DNA of 5,897 nucleotides, from NCBI GenBank assembly GCA_023429365.1, contig JAEYVW010000023.1, forward strand, positions 1-5,897, read 5' to 3'. The notes beneath the pieces were generated by a model that worked only from the letters and a program-made list of their open reading frames with translations, did no database searches and was not told the origin of the DNA. Below are positions 1-5,897 of this stretch, piece after piece (position 1 is the stretch's first letter; each line of letters begins with the position of its first letter). The DNA is from Bacteroidota bacterium. GTDB lineage: Bacteria; Bacteroidota; Bacteroidia; Chitinophagales; Chitinophagaceae. The translations under genes and the position numbers were made by a program.

Positions 1-592
1 TCACCGGTTTGGTGGTTGCCTTGAGCGACTGGTCAAATTCCTGGATCTTATATTCATTATTATCGCGACCTTCAATAGTGCTGACAACAATCATCCTGGT
101 ACTGTCGGCATTATGCGAGAACCTGAAATTAATTTCATCTCTTTTCTCATCCTTCTGAAAGCTGGTGATAAAGGACCAGTCACCCGAAAGCTGACCGGAG
201 TTCCTGTTTATTTCAGCGCCAAATATGCTAAGCGTTTTTTCCCTTTTTGAATATTCGGATGCAAATACGTAAAGCTTTTCCTGGACATTGAAAAACTGTA
301 CAAATTCTTTTCCTTTTAATTCTTTATTAAAATCGTTGCGGTAAATTTCCCCGAGGTTCTTATCGAGTTTTATCAAAGTTGCAGAAGTCCTCAAAGTAGC
401 GCCTATCACAAAATAACTCTTGAGCGCAAGATGTCCTTCCTGGAGATAAACTCCGCTGTTATCCGCATGGATCACTTCAAGATCGGTACTTCCCCGGTGG
501 AGTTTGAATTCGTCGCCCCAGGTGATGCGTGGCTTTTGTGAAATACAGGACAAGCTGATCAATAGAGCAACCAGCAGCAGATTAATTTTCAT
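1..592 (-). CDS. Exported protein of unknown function, N-terminal part (gene runs off the left edge)
   Basis: I translated this frame directly. It is open for 197 codons from an ATG at 592-590 to the window edge with no stop, so the C-terminus is missing. The nearest upstream in-frame stop is a TAA at 631-629, and this is the first ATG after it. The N-terminus (MKINLLLVALLISLSC, then ISQKP) is a clear export signal. Cys16 could be a lipobox cysteine, but S-L-S-C is a weak lipobox, so cleavage by signal peptidase I is equally possible. The mature part alternates short hydrophobic beta-like stretches (for example LIKLDKNLGEIY and KLYVFASEY) with polar turns, is rich in Lys, Glu, Asp and Asn, and shows no catalytic motif. 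The pattern suggests an all-beta, perhaps propeller-like, periplasmic or surface protein; that is inference. I do not recognise a named family. It lies 64 nt downstream of the TRIC gene, separated by a weak hairpin, so co-transcription is uncertain. Confidence 0.72.
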   Translation of the reverse strand, partial: MKINLLLVALLISLSCISQKPRITWGDEFKLHRGSTDLEVIHADNSGVYLQEGHLALKSYFVIGATLRTSATLIKLDKNLGEIYRNDFNKELKGKEFVQFFNVQEKLYVFASEYSKREKTLSIFGAEINRNSGQLSGDWSFITSFQKDEKRDEINFRFSHNADSTRMIVVSTIEGRDNNEYKIQEFDQSLKATTKPV

Positions 593-638
593 ATCGGGAC
601 AAATTAAATTATGCGGGCAATAATAATATTAATTATTG

Positions 639-661
639 AAAAACCATAGCGAAGTGCTATG
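639..661 (-). terminator. Weak terminator-like hairpin over the TRIC gene stop codon
   Basis: Read on the minus strand, a 6-bp stem (CATAGC, loop ACTTC, GCTATG; plus positions 661-645) is followed by one G and then five T. The stem could be lengthened slightly by a T-G wobble and an A-T pair. It includes the TAG stop codon of the TRIC gene. The stem is short and only half G+C, so it may terminate inefficiently or be chance. Confidence 0.35.
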
Positions 662-1271
662 ATCGATACACTCCGGGCAGGCGTAAATTATATCTCACCG
701 CGATCAAACGAATGAGTACTACCACGGCGATGCAGATGGTGTCGATCACAGGATCGGCCAGTGAAGTTTTTTTTAAAAGAAAGTAGAGTATCCCGCCCAA
801 AATACAGGCGGTAGCATAGATCTCCTTGTGAAAAATATGGGGGATCTGGTTGAGCGCGATATCCCGTATCATTCCACCAAAGCAGGCTGTAATGGTACCC
901 AGTGCGATGCACAGGCCTATTGAAAAGTCAAAGGCAATTCCTTTCTGGATACCCAGTATCGTGAAAAAACCGAGGCCTATCGAATCAAACAGCTGCAATA
1001 TCTTCTCATAATTATGGATTAGTTTGTAAAACATGATGGCGACAGCGGCACTGAGGAAAATGACGACGCTGTAATTACTCGTGCGCATCCAGGTCACGGG
1101 TGTATCACCGATCATGATATCCCGGATAGTACCTCCTCCAATGGCCGTCATAAAAGCAATGATGAAGATGCCGAAAATATCAAGCTTCTTATCCATGGCG
1201 GCAAATACACCGGATATGCTGAATGCAGCGGTGCCCAGGATATCAATCAGGCTAAATACTTCGTAGTCCAT
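657..1271 (-). CDS. TRIC-type / UPF0126 (YicG-like) seven-helix membrane protein
   Basis: This is a complete 204-residue integral inner-membrane protein of the family known as UPF0126 or trimeric intracellular cation (TRIC) channel, also called the glycine transporter domain in Pfam. The internal duplication typical of the family is visible. The first half carries GGGTIRD at 45-51 followed by I-G-D-T-P (54-58). The second half carries FGGMIRD at 131-137 followed by N-Q-I-P (141-144). Each motif sits in a hydrophobic helix, and about seven hydrophobic segments can be drawn between residues 7 and 192. Length fits the family (about 200 residues). Characterised bacterial relatives form trimeric cation-conducting channels, but the physiological substrate in bacteria is unsettled, so potassium or glycine transport should not be assumed. 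The ATG at 1271 gives an N-terminus (MDYEVFSLIDILG) that leads directly into the first helix. The gene stands 174 nt after catalase and behind a strong terminator, so it probably has its own promoter within 1272-1394. Confidence 0.93.
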   Translation of the reverse strand: MDYEVFSLIDILGTAAFSISGVFAAMDKKLDIFGIFIIAFMTAIGGGTIRDIMIGDTPVTWMRTSNYSVVIFLSAAVAIMFYKLIHNYEKILQLFDSIGLGFFTILGIQKGIAFDFSIGLCIALGTITACFGGMIRDIALNQIPHIFHKEIYATACILGGILYFLLKKTSLADPVIDTICIAVVVLIRLIAVRYNLRLPGVYRS

Positions 1272-1394
1272 ATGATCTTGTTTACTGTATCGTATTTCCC
1301 ATCATCACCCATCAAGCCCTGGTTGAATATAGTAAGCTTTTTTTATACAACACTGTATTGTGATGGGGTATAAAAACATTTTCTACCTCACCAC

Positions 1395-1424
1395 AAAAAA
1401 ACCTCCCGGCGATGCGGGAGGTTT
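1395..1424 (-). terminator. Strong rho-independent terminator of the catalase gene
   Basis: On the minus strand a perfect 10-bp stem (AAACCTCCCG at 1424-1415 pairing with CGGGAGGTTT at 1408-1399) closes a 6-nt loop (1414-1409). The stem leads into a run of seven T (plus-strand A at 1395-1401, overlapping the stem base). It begins 21 nt after the catalase stop. It separates catalase transcription from the TRIC gene. The plus strand has no comparable T-run after the stem, so it acts in the leftward direction. Confidence 0.93.
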
Positions 1425-1445
1425 ATCTCTTTCTTCAAATATCTG

Positions 1446-2960
1446 CTAACCGTTGGTAGGACGTGGTGCCCACCTGTCGTATGGTGTCATATCAAAACTG
1501 TTGACCTCATCCATGGTCAGGCCTAATGCTTTTGCAACACCCTCTCCATATTCCGGGTCAGCTTTAAAGCAATTCCGGATATGACGTACCTGGATGAACT
1601 TATCAGCGCCGCCAACCTGTGCTGCGGTATTTTTAAACAAGAGTTCCGCTTTCCCGCGAGACTTGATGATACGGAACAGGTCACCGGGTTGTGTGAAATA
1701 GTCTTCATCATCATCCCTGAAATTATGCGCGTACGCAGTGCCCTGCAATTCCAGTGGTGGTTCTTTGGCCGAAGGCTGCTCCTGCCATACCCCATAGCTG
1801 TTCGGGTTATAATGCTTCGCGTCGCCGTAGTTACCATCCACACGCATCGCACCATCGCGGTGAAACGCGTGATAGGGACAGGTTGGTTTGTTTACAGGGA
1901 TCTGGAAATGGTTTACACCCAGCCTGTAACGTTGAGCATCACCGTAAGAAAATAATCTGCCCTGCAACATTTTGTCGGGAGAAAAGCCAATACCCGGTAC
2001 AATATTAGTCGGGTTAAAAGCAGCCTGCTCTACATCCTGGAAATAGTTATCCGGGTTACGGTTCAATTCAAACTCACCCACAGGTATCAGCGGAAAATCT
2101 TTTTTCGACCATACCTTGGTAAGATCAAAGGGATGGAAACGGTAGGTTTTAGCCTGCTCTTCCGTCATGATTTGGATAAACATTTTCCATTTTGGAAAAT
2201 CTTTACGTTCGATCGCATCGAACAGATCTCTCTGGGATGATTCCCTGTCTTTACCGATGAGTGCCGCTGCTTCTTCGTCGGTCAGGTTTTCGATGCCCTG
2301 TTGCGTGACGAAATGGAATTTTACCCAGTGACGTACATTGTCCTTGTTGATAAAACTGTAGGTGTGGCTTCCAAAACCATGCATATGGCGATAACCCCTG
2401 GGAATACCGCGGTCGCTCATCACGATCGTCACCTGGTGGAGCGCTTCAGGTAGCAGTGTCCAGAAATCCCAGTTGTTGTTGGCATCTCTCAGGTTTGTTT
2501 TGGGATCACGCTTTACGGCATGGTTGAGATCAGGAAACTTCAACGGGTCACGAAAGAAAAACACTGGTGTATTATTACCCACCAGGTCCCAGATACCTTC
2601 ATCGGTATAATATTTCATGGCAAACCCACGAATATCTCTCTCCGCATCTGCTGCGCCTCTCTCGCCGGCAACGGTAGAAAACCTGACAAACATATCGGTC
2701 TTCTTACCGATGGCGCTGAAGATACTTGCTTTGGTGTATTGAGTGATGTCGTGCGTAACCGTAAATACGCCAAAAGCACCAGAACCTTTCGCATGCATCC
2801 TTCTTTCAGGAATTACTTCCCTGTCGAAGTTGGCCATTTTTTCAAGAAACCAAACATCCTGCATCAGCATTGGGCCGCGCGGACCGGCGGTTTGTACATT
2901 TTGATTGTCAGGTACCGGAGCTCCGGTCTGCCGTGTCAATTTTGAATATTTTTCTTCCAT
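1446..2960 (-). CDS. katA: Monofunctional heme catalase, small-subunit (clade 3-like)
   Basis: This is a complete 504-residue catalase that disproportionates hydrogen peroxide to water and oxygen. The distal heme residues are present: His56 in [12 protein letters not shown] (53-64) and Asn129 in W-D-L-V-G-N-N-T-P (124-132), with the same 73-residue spacing as His75 and Asn148 of bovine catalase. The proximal heme ligand is Tyr339 in R-L-F-S-Y (335-339), with the usual D-x-x-R-Y-R-L-G following. The family signature F-S-T-V-A-G-E (94-100) is intact. The length is that of small-subunit catalases, which are usually tetramers that bind NADPH; there is no C-terminal flavodoxin-like domain as in large-subunit enzymes. 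No signal peptide is visible, so a cytoplasmic enzyme is expected. The ATG at 2960 gives the usual start ([21 protein letters not shown]). Only a weak GAGA-like purine patch precedes it. It appears to be a single-gene transcript: about 470 nt of non-coding DNA upstream and a strong terminator downstream. Confidence 0.98.
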   Translation of the reverse strand: MEEKYSKLTRQTGAPVPDNQNVQTAGPRGPMLMQDVWFLEKMANFDREVIPERRMHAKGSGAFGVFTVTHDITQYTKASIFSAIGKKTDMFVRFSTVAGERGAADAERDIRGFAMKYYTDEGIWDLVGNNTPVFFFRDPLKFPDLNHAVKRDPKTNLRDANNNWDFWTLLPEALHQVTIVMSDRGIPRGYRHMHGFGSHTYSFINKDNVRHWVKFHFVTQQGIENLTDEEAAALIGKDRESSQRDLFDAIERKDFPKWKMFIQIMTEEQAKTYRFHPFDLTKVWSKKDFPLIPVGEFELNRNPDNYFQDVEQAAFNPTNIVPGIGFSPDKMLQGRLFSYGDAQRYRLGVNHFQIPVNKPTCPYHAFHRDGAMRVDGNYGDAKHYNPNSYGVWQEQPSAKEPPLELQGTAYAHNFRDDDEDYFTQPGDLFRIIKSRGKAELLFKNTAAQVGGADKFIQVRHIRNCFKADPEYGEGVAKALGLTMDEVNSFDMTPYDRWAPRPTNG

Positions 2961-2969
2961 GGTCTCGAT

Positions 2970-2981
2970 ACTTTTAAAAGT
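2970..2981. promoter_or_regulatory. Perfect 12-bp palindrome just upstream of the catalase start (candidate operator)
   Basis: The sequence ACTTTTAAAAGT is its own reverse complement. It is flanked by an almost matching extra turn (AT before, GTAT after). Its near edge is 10 nt from the catalase ATG. It does not match the PerR box or the four-part OxyR pattern as I know them. It could be a repressor site, a stem in the leader that affects translation, or an A/T-rich chance palindrome. Confidence 0.35.
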
Positions 2982-3072
2982 GTATTATTTGTGTGATTTA
3001 TAAAAAACTATTATTGAAAATTCAGCACGAAGTTAGTGTTAAATTGAACTGACTTACATGACTTATGAACAG

Positions 3073-3113
3073 TGAAATGCTTTTTTTGTTTAACATTTTC
3101 TCCTTGCATTTCA
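3073..3113. repeat. 8-bp inverted repeat with 25-nt spacer
   Basis: TGAAATGC at 3073-3080 pairs perfectly with GCATTTCA at 3106-3113. The spacer is pyrimidine-rich on the plus strand and includes a run of seven T. It lies 110-155 nt upstream of catalase and would form a large-loop stem in a long leader or serve as paired half-sites. No function can be assigned. Confidence 0.4.
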
Positions 3114-3182
3114 TACTCTCCTACTATACAAATGGAGATGTGTTTAAAGCCCATGACTCGTTGCTTTTTAAATCAATTTTTG

Positions 3183-3222
3183 GCAAGCATGATTTGTTGA
3201 AGCGATGTTAATCGCGACTTGC
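3183..3222. repeat. Nested short inverted repeats
   Basis: An inner stem GCGAT (3202-3206) / ATCGC (3211-3215) with loop GTTA sits within an outer stem GCAAG (3183-3187) / CTTGC (3218-3222). The two are joined by a lopsided internal loop of 14 and 2 nt. The stems are short, so the structure is only weakly supported. Confidence 0.3.
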
Positions 3223-3264
3223 TTTCGCAGGGGTTTTTGAGTGCCGGGAAGGCGGTAAAGCGGG

Positions 3265-3276
3265 AAGAATATTCTT
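3265..3276. repeat. Perfect 12-bp palindrome AAGAATATTCTT
   Basis: This is a self-complementary 12-mer about 305 nt upstream of the catalase start and 155 nt downstream of the htrA stop. It is followed at once by a second small inverted repeat, ATTGCA (3280-3285) and TGCAAT (3292-3297), with a 6-nt loop. Either could be a binding site for a dimeric regulator. No known operator is recognised. Confidence 0.35.
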
Positions 3277-3373
3277 TCTATTGCAGGGATATGCAATCAA
3301 CAAAATCATCACTAATTTTTAAATGGCGATAGTCCTGACAACTGATGTTATTTTTTCATATGAGTAGCATTTG

Positions 3374-3406
3374 GCAACCTCACCATCCTGGCAGGTATCA
3401 GGTTGC
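3374..3406 (-). terminator. Hairpin downstream of htrA, possible terminator without a good T-run
   Basis: A perfect 7-bp stem, GCAACCT (3374-3380) / AGGTTGC (3400-3406), encloses a 19-nt loop that has further ACCT/AGGT pairing options. It starts 25 nt after the htrA stop, where a terminator is expected. On the minus strand the stem is followed by CAAATGC rather than by T residues, so intrinsic termination would be poor. A role in processing or mRNA 3' stability is possible. Confidence 0.4.
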
Positions 3407-3431
3407 AGTTTTAATTTGATATCATCGAACC

Positions 3432-4919
3432 TTAAGCACCCAACGAAAAGTTAAAGGCGATCCGGGAACCGTCTGGTGCGATGCCCAGCATTTGCACGCG
3501 TGAGTTCATGGCATCCATCAATGCCTGGTCGATATCTTTCGGGCTGGATACCGATCTGCCATTGATATAGGATATGATCGTGCCGGGTGGCACACCCAGG
3601 CGGTCAAAAAAACCGCCGATAAGGACTTCGGTAACTACAACCCCTGCTTCGAGATTGTAGCGCTGTTTAAGTTCTGGCGTAAGGGGTGAAAATTTTGCAC
3701 CTAGTTTATTGTAGATCTTTTCAAGCGACTCTGCGCTACCCGCGATTGATTTTTGTAATGTTTCTTCTTTTAAGGTTGCTGCAGTACGGCGAATGTTGCC
3801 ATTCCGCCTGTATTCGAGTTCCACTTTATCACCCGGACGAAGCCTGGCAATACGTTCTGAAAATTCAGCTGAAGAAAATAATTCAACACCATTTATACGA
3901 CTGATGATATCGCCTTCTTTCAAACCCGCTTCATCTGCAGCGCTTCCGTCCTGGATGCCGGTGATAAATACCCCCTTTACCGACCCGGGATCGATACCCT
4001 GTTGCTTCAGGTACTGGTCCTCTACTGAAGGTGAAGGAAAAGTGACACCCAGCAAACCTCGTTTTACCATTCCAAATTCTTTCAGATCATCAAGGATCTT
4101 CTTGGCAAGATTCACCGGTACTGCAAATGCATAACCCGCATAGCTGCCCGTTAAGGAAGCAATAGCTGTGTTGATGCCGATAAGCTGACCATTGAGATTG
4201 ACCAGAGCACCGCCACTATTACCGGGATTGATGGCTGCATCAGTTTGAATAAACGATTCGATAGCCGGGTTGGCCTGTTGATTGCGTGCGGCTCCCGAAC
4301 GATTGATGATACCAATGCTGCGACCTTTCGCGCTAACGATGCCCGCTGTTACAGTCGTATTGAGTGAATAGGGATAACCCACTGCGAGCACCCATTCTCC
4401 CACCTGCACATTGTCTGAATTGCCCAGCGCCACAAAGGGCAGATCCTTTGCATCCACTTTCAACAAAGCCAGGTCAGTGTTGGGATCACGCCCGATTAGT
4501 TTTGCAGGATAGGACTGCCTGCTGGGAAACACAACCTCTATCGAATTTGCATTTTCAATGACATGATTATTGGTAGCAATATAACCATCGGCACTGATGA
4601 CAACTCCCGATCCTGAACCCATGGAAGGTGTACTGCTTCCATAGCCACCTCCAAAATAACGACTGGCTGCGGGCTGTCCCTGGTGTATTGTTTTGATATG
4701 CACTACTCCGGGTGTAACCGATCGGGCTGCCGTCACAAAATTGGCGTTGGAGCCCATCAGTGGCTCGGGCACCGCGGATGCCTGCGGAAAAGGTTCCGTT
4801 ACGGTCAGGGTTTGCGACTCACCCGATTTATTCTCTTTACAGGAATAAAAAGTTCCGGCCATGAAAACAAGGGCAGGAAAAACTATGCACAGGGTTTTCA
4901 GGTTTGCTTTCATAAACAT
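3432..4919 (-). CDS. htrA: HtrA/DegP-family serine protease with two PDZ domains, probable lipoprotein
   Basis: This envelope quality-control protease/chaperone degrades or binds misfolded exported proteins. Numbering from the ATG at 4919 (495 residues), the trypsin-like domain spans roughly 60-280. Its triad is His119 in A-T-N-N-H-V-I, Asp149 in N-T-D-L-A-L-L and Ser235 in N-P-G-N-S-G-G-A, with G-S-G-S-G-V-V-I at 101-108 and G-Y-P-Y at 181-184. PDZ1 covers about 288-385 (G-L-L-G-V at its start; D-G-S-A-A-D-E-A-G-L-K-E-G-D) and PDZ2 about 405-490. A hydrophobic segment (10-25) ends in F-Y-S-C, so Cys27 may be lipidated; the lipobox is imperfect. Start choice: the frame extends to a TTG at 4949 that overlaps the TGA of the upstream hydrolase, but that would add ten polar residues before the signal peptide. 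The ATGs at 4919 and 4913 (MKANLKTL...) are both better. It is 26 nt behind the hydrolase gene and is probably co-transcribed with it. Stop TAA. Confidence 0.95.
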   Translation of the reverse strand: MFMKANLKTLCIVFPALVFMAGTFYSCKENKSGESQTLTVTEPFPQASAVPEPLMGSNANFVTAARSVTPGVVHIKTIHQGQPAASRYFGGGYGSSTPSMGSGSGVVISADGYIATNNHVIENANSIEVVFPSRQSYPAKLIGRDPNTDLALLKVDAKDLPFVALGNSDNVQVGEWVLAVGYPYSLNTTVTAGIVSAKGRSIGIINRSGAARNQQANPAIESFIQTDAAINPGNSGGALVNLNGQLIGINTAIASLTGSYAGYAFAVPVNLAKKILDDLKEFGMVKRGLLGVTFPSPSVEDQYLKQQGIDPGSVKGVFITGIQDGSAADEAGLKEGDIISRINGVELFSSAEFSERIARLRPGDKVELEYRRNGNIRRTAATLKEETLQKSIAGSAESLEKIYNKLGAKFSPLTPELKQRYNLEAGVVVTEVLIGGFFDRLGVPPGTIISYINGRSVSSPKDIDQALMDAMNSRVQMLGIAPDGSRIAFNFSLGA

Positions 4920-4945
4920 TCTATTATTTATGCCGAATTTTTTAA

Positions 4946-5581
4946 TCAACCGAATATGATACGGTTTACAGTGTCGATCTCCTCCTGGCTGATCGTGTGT
5001 CCCATCCCGTCGTAGATAATTTCTGTCACTTCAGCATTCATCGATCTCAAAATTTTGGTACTCTCCTTCACTCTCTCTACCGGAACATGCGGGTCGGGAT
5101 TGCTGCTACCTATAAAAACTGGAGTTCCTCCGAAATCACCCTGGTAATTATCGTTGTTGATCTTATCTCCGATCAAACCGCCGGTAAATGCAATGACCCC
5201 GCCATATCTCTTCGCATAACGCGCCACAAATTCCAGGGTGAGACAGGCGCCCTGTGAGAAACCAAGTAAATAAATATTCTCAGTTTTCACTCCCTGCGCG
5301 ACCAGATCATCCAGCAATTCTTTCAAAACAGTTAGTGCAGAGGAAAGCCATGGCTCGTTCTGCACCGTTGGTGCCATAAATGAAAAAGGATACCATGTCT
5401 GGTTGGTAGCCTGTGGCGCCAGTAATGCAAAATCCTTCAATCGCAGGTGCCCGGCCAGTGAAAGAATATCCTCCGCTGAACCGCCACGTCCGTGTATCAT
5501 CAGCAATACTTTTTCAGCATCTTTTACACTTTTCCTGGCCGTGACGATATTCTTTTCATGTGTATTTTTCTTTTGTGTCAT
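4946..5581 (-). CDS. Alpha/beta hydrolase, phospholipase/carboxylesterase family (MhqD-like)
   Basis: This is a complete 211-residue serine esterase of the small phospholipase/carboxylesterase group. Visible elements are the oxyanion-hole H-G-R-G-G at 30-34, the nucleophile elbow G-F-S-Q-G at 107-111 (Ser109), Asp163 in S-S-N-P-D-P-H-V-P, and His195 in G-M-G-H-T-I-S. The triad is therefore complete and in the expected order. There is no signal peptide, so it should be cytoplasmic. Family members hydrolyse short acyl esters or lysophospholipids. The Bacillus subtilis relative MhqD belongs to a quinone/electrophile resistance regulon, which makes a detoxification role plausible next to a flavin oxidoreductase, but the substrate cannot be read from sequence. 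The ATG at 5581 lies 34 nt after the stop of the oxidoreductase gene, and its own TGA is 26 nt before the htrA ATG, so it is the middle gene of a likely operon. Confidence 0.92.
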   Translation of the reverse strand: MTQKKNTHEKNIVTARKSVKDAEKVLLMIHGRGGSAEDILSLAGHLRLKDFALLAPQATNQTWYPFSFMAPTVQNEPWLSSALTVLKELLDDLVAQGVKTENIYLLGFSQGACLTLEFVARYAKRYGGVIAFTGGLIGDKINNDNYQGDFGGTPVFIGSSNPDPHVPVERVKESTKILRSMNAEVTEIIYDGMGHTISQEEIDTVNRIIFG

Positions 5582-5615
5582 GGCGAATTATTTCCATTAT
5601 TAAAAATACTTGTCG

Positions 5616-5897
5616 TTAATCAACAAGTTCCTGCGCCTTCAACACCTTTCTTATTTCCGGTACCACTTTCGTTCCAAACAGCTCCATCGACCGCATTACT
5701 TTTTGGTGTGAGATATATCCTACACTCATTTGCGCCAGGAAACGGGTGTTGCCAAACAATTCATGTTCATACAATATCTTATCAACCACTTCTGCAGGAC
5801 TTCCTACCACCAATGCTCCCCTGGCCGACCTGGAAAGATCAAATTGTTTTTTTGTCAGGGGCGACCATCCACGATCCTGCCCGATCCTGTTCATCAT
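5616..5897 (-). CDS. Luciferase-like (LLM class) flavin-dependent oxidoreductase, C-terminal fragment
   Basis: This is the C-terminal 94 codons including the stop (93 residues) of a gene that continues beyond the right edge. The two ATG codons at the edge are probably internal methionines, because family members are about 330-350 residues long. The fragment shows the C-terminal hallmarks of one LLM subgroup: R-G-A-L-V-V-G-S-P-A-E-V-V-D-K-I at 26-41, where the G-S-P-x-E-V segment precedes the last helices, and F-L-A-Q-M-S-V-G (53-60) followed by M-E-L-F-G-T-K-V-V-P (71-80). These enzymes are TIM-barrel monooxygenases or oxidoreductases using reduced FMN; the substrate is not predictable here. 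It is the first visible gene of the operon with the alpha/beta hydrolase and htrA. The stop is TAA at 5618-5616. Confidence 0.88.
   Translation of the reverse strand: MMNRIGQDRGWSPLTKKQFDLSRSARGALVVGSPAEVVDKILYEHELFGNTRFLAQMSVGYISHQKVMRSMELFGTKVVPEIRKVLKAQELVD

Larger units (their letters stand above)
2961..3431. other. Long intergenic region between htrA and catalase
   Basis: About 470 nt hold no convincing gene on either strand. The longest small frames I read are a 30-codon minus-strand frame (3114-3022) and a 22-codon plus-strand frame (3132-3200), neither with good coding support. The stretch contains a hairpin just downstream of htrA and several short inverted repeats described separately. 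It must carry the catalase promoter, but I could not find a good match to the Bacteroidota promoter pattern (TTG, about 19 nt, TAnnTTTG). An imperfect TAgtTTTt on the minus strand near 3005-3012 is the nearest to a -7 element, without a clear -33 partner. Confidence 0.8.

Noticed and set aside
688..912. 74-codon minus-strand frame inside the TRIC gene
   Set aside because: It is a shifted frame within the real membrane-protein gene, rich in His, Arg and Tyr, without any domain feature.
1272..1394. Small dyads such as TACA-N4-TGTA and repeated CCCATCA upstream of the TRIC gene
   Set aside because: Arms of four bases and a 7-base repeat are expected by chance in a region of this size; they do not support an operator call.
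1581..1955. 124-codon plus-strand open frame opposite the catalase gene
   Set aside because: It lies wholly antisense to a well-conserved catalase, and its translation resembles no protein; it is a shadow of the real gene. The same holds for the other antisense frames over catalase, htrA, the hydrolase and TRIC genes.
2961..3060. OxyR or PerR binding site before catalase
   Set aside because: I searched by eye for the ATAG-N7-CTAT series and for the TTATAAT-N-ATTATAA box; only isolated ATAG/CTAT and TTAT/ATAA fragments occur, not in the required spacing.
3022..3114. 30-codon minus-strand frame with purine-rich AGGAG-like sequence before its first two ATGs
   Set aside because: The frame is very short, the composition is low in complexity, and Shine-Dalgarno-like motifs are weak evidence in Bacteroidota. 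It also overlaps the 8-bp inverted repeat. No reason to call a gene without conservation or transcript data.
3132..3200. 22-codon plus-strand frame in the htrA-catalase gap
   Set aside because: Too short, no upstream signal, and no recognisable signal peptide or membrane segment; frames of this length are expected by chance.
5892..5897. Start codon of the oxidoreductase at the right edge
   Set aside because: The methionine codons at the edge would leave only 93 residues, far below family length and lacking the whole flavin-binding barrel; the gene almost certainly continues outside the window.

Overview
The window looks like ordinary chromosomal DNA of a Bacteroidota bacterium, probably of the Chitinophagaceae type. 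This placement is inference. It rests on moderate G+C, A/T-rich sequence without clear Shine-Dalgarno motifs before the start codons, and the character of the proteins: a lipoprotein-type HtrA, a clade 3-like monofunctional catalase, and a secreted repeat-like hypothetical protein. All six recognisable genes lie on the minus strand, so in transcription order the window reads from right to left.

Right part (5897 to 3432): a probable three-gene operon. It begins with the C-terminal part of a luciferase-like (LLM) flavin-dependent oxidoreductase cut by the window edge. After a 34-nt gap comes a small alpha/beta hydrolase of the phospholipase/carboxylesterase family. Then follows an HtrA/DegP-type serine protease with two PDZ domains and a lipoprotein-like signal peptide. 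The longest HtrA reading frame starts at a TTG overlapping the hydrolase stop, but an ATG about 26 nt downstream of that stop is the more likely start.

Middle (3431 to 2961): about 470 nt without a convincing gene. It holds a hairpin just after htrA and several short inverted repeats, including two perfect 12-bp palindromes, one of them only 10 nt before the catalase start codon. The catalase promoter and operator should be here.

Left part (2960 to 1): a complete catalase gene ends in a textbook rho-independent terminator. Next comes a complete seven-helix TRIC/UPF0126 membrane protein, with a weak terminator-like hairpin over its stop codon. Last is the N-terminal part of an exported protein of unknown function, running off the left edge.

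The genes share a loose stress theme: peroxide removal by catalase, envelope protein quality control by HtrA, and a flavin oxidoreductase/hydrolase pair of a kind found in electrophile or quinone detoxification. I see no mobile element, CRISPR array, tRNA, rRNA or clearly new system. The observations worth checking are the palindromes upstream of catalase, the make-up of the htrA operon, and the unknown secreted protein.
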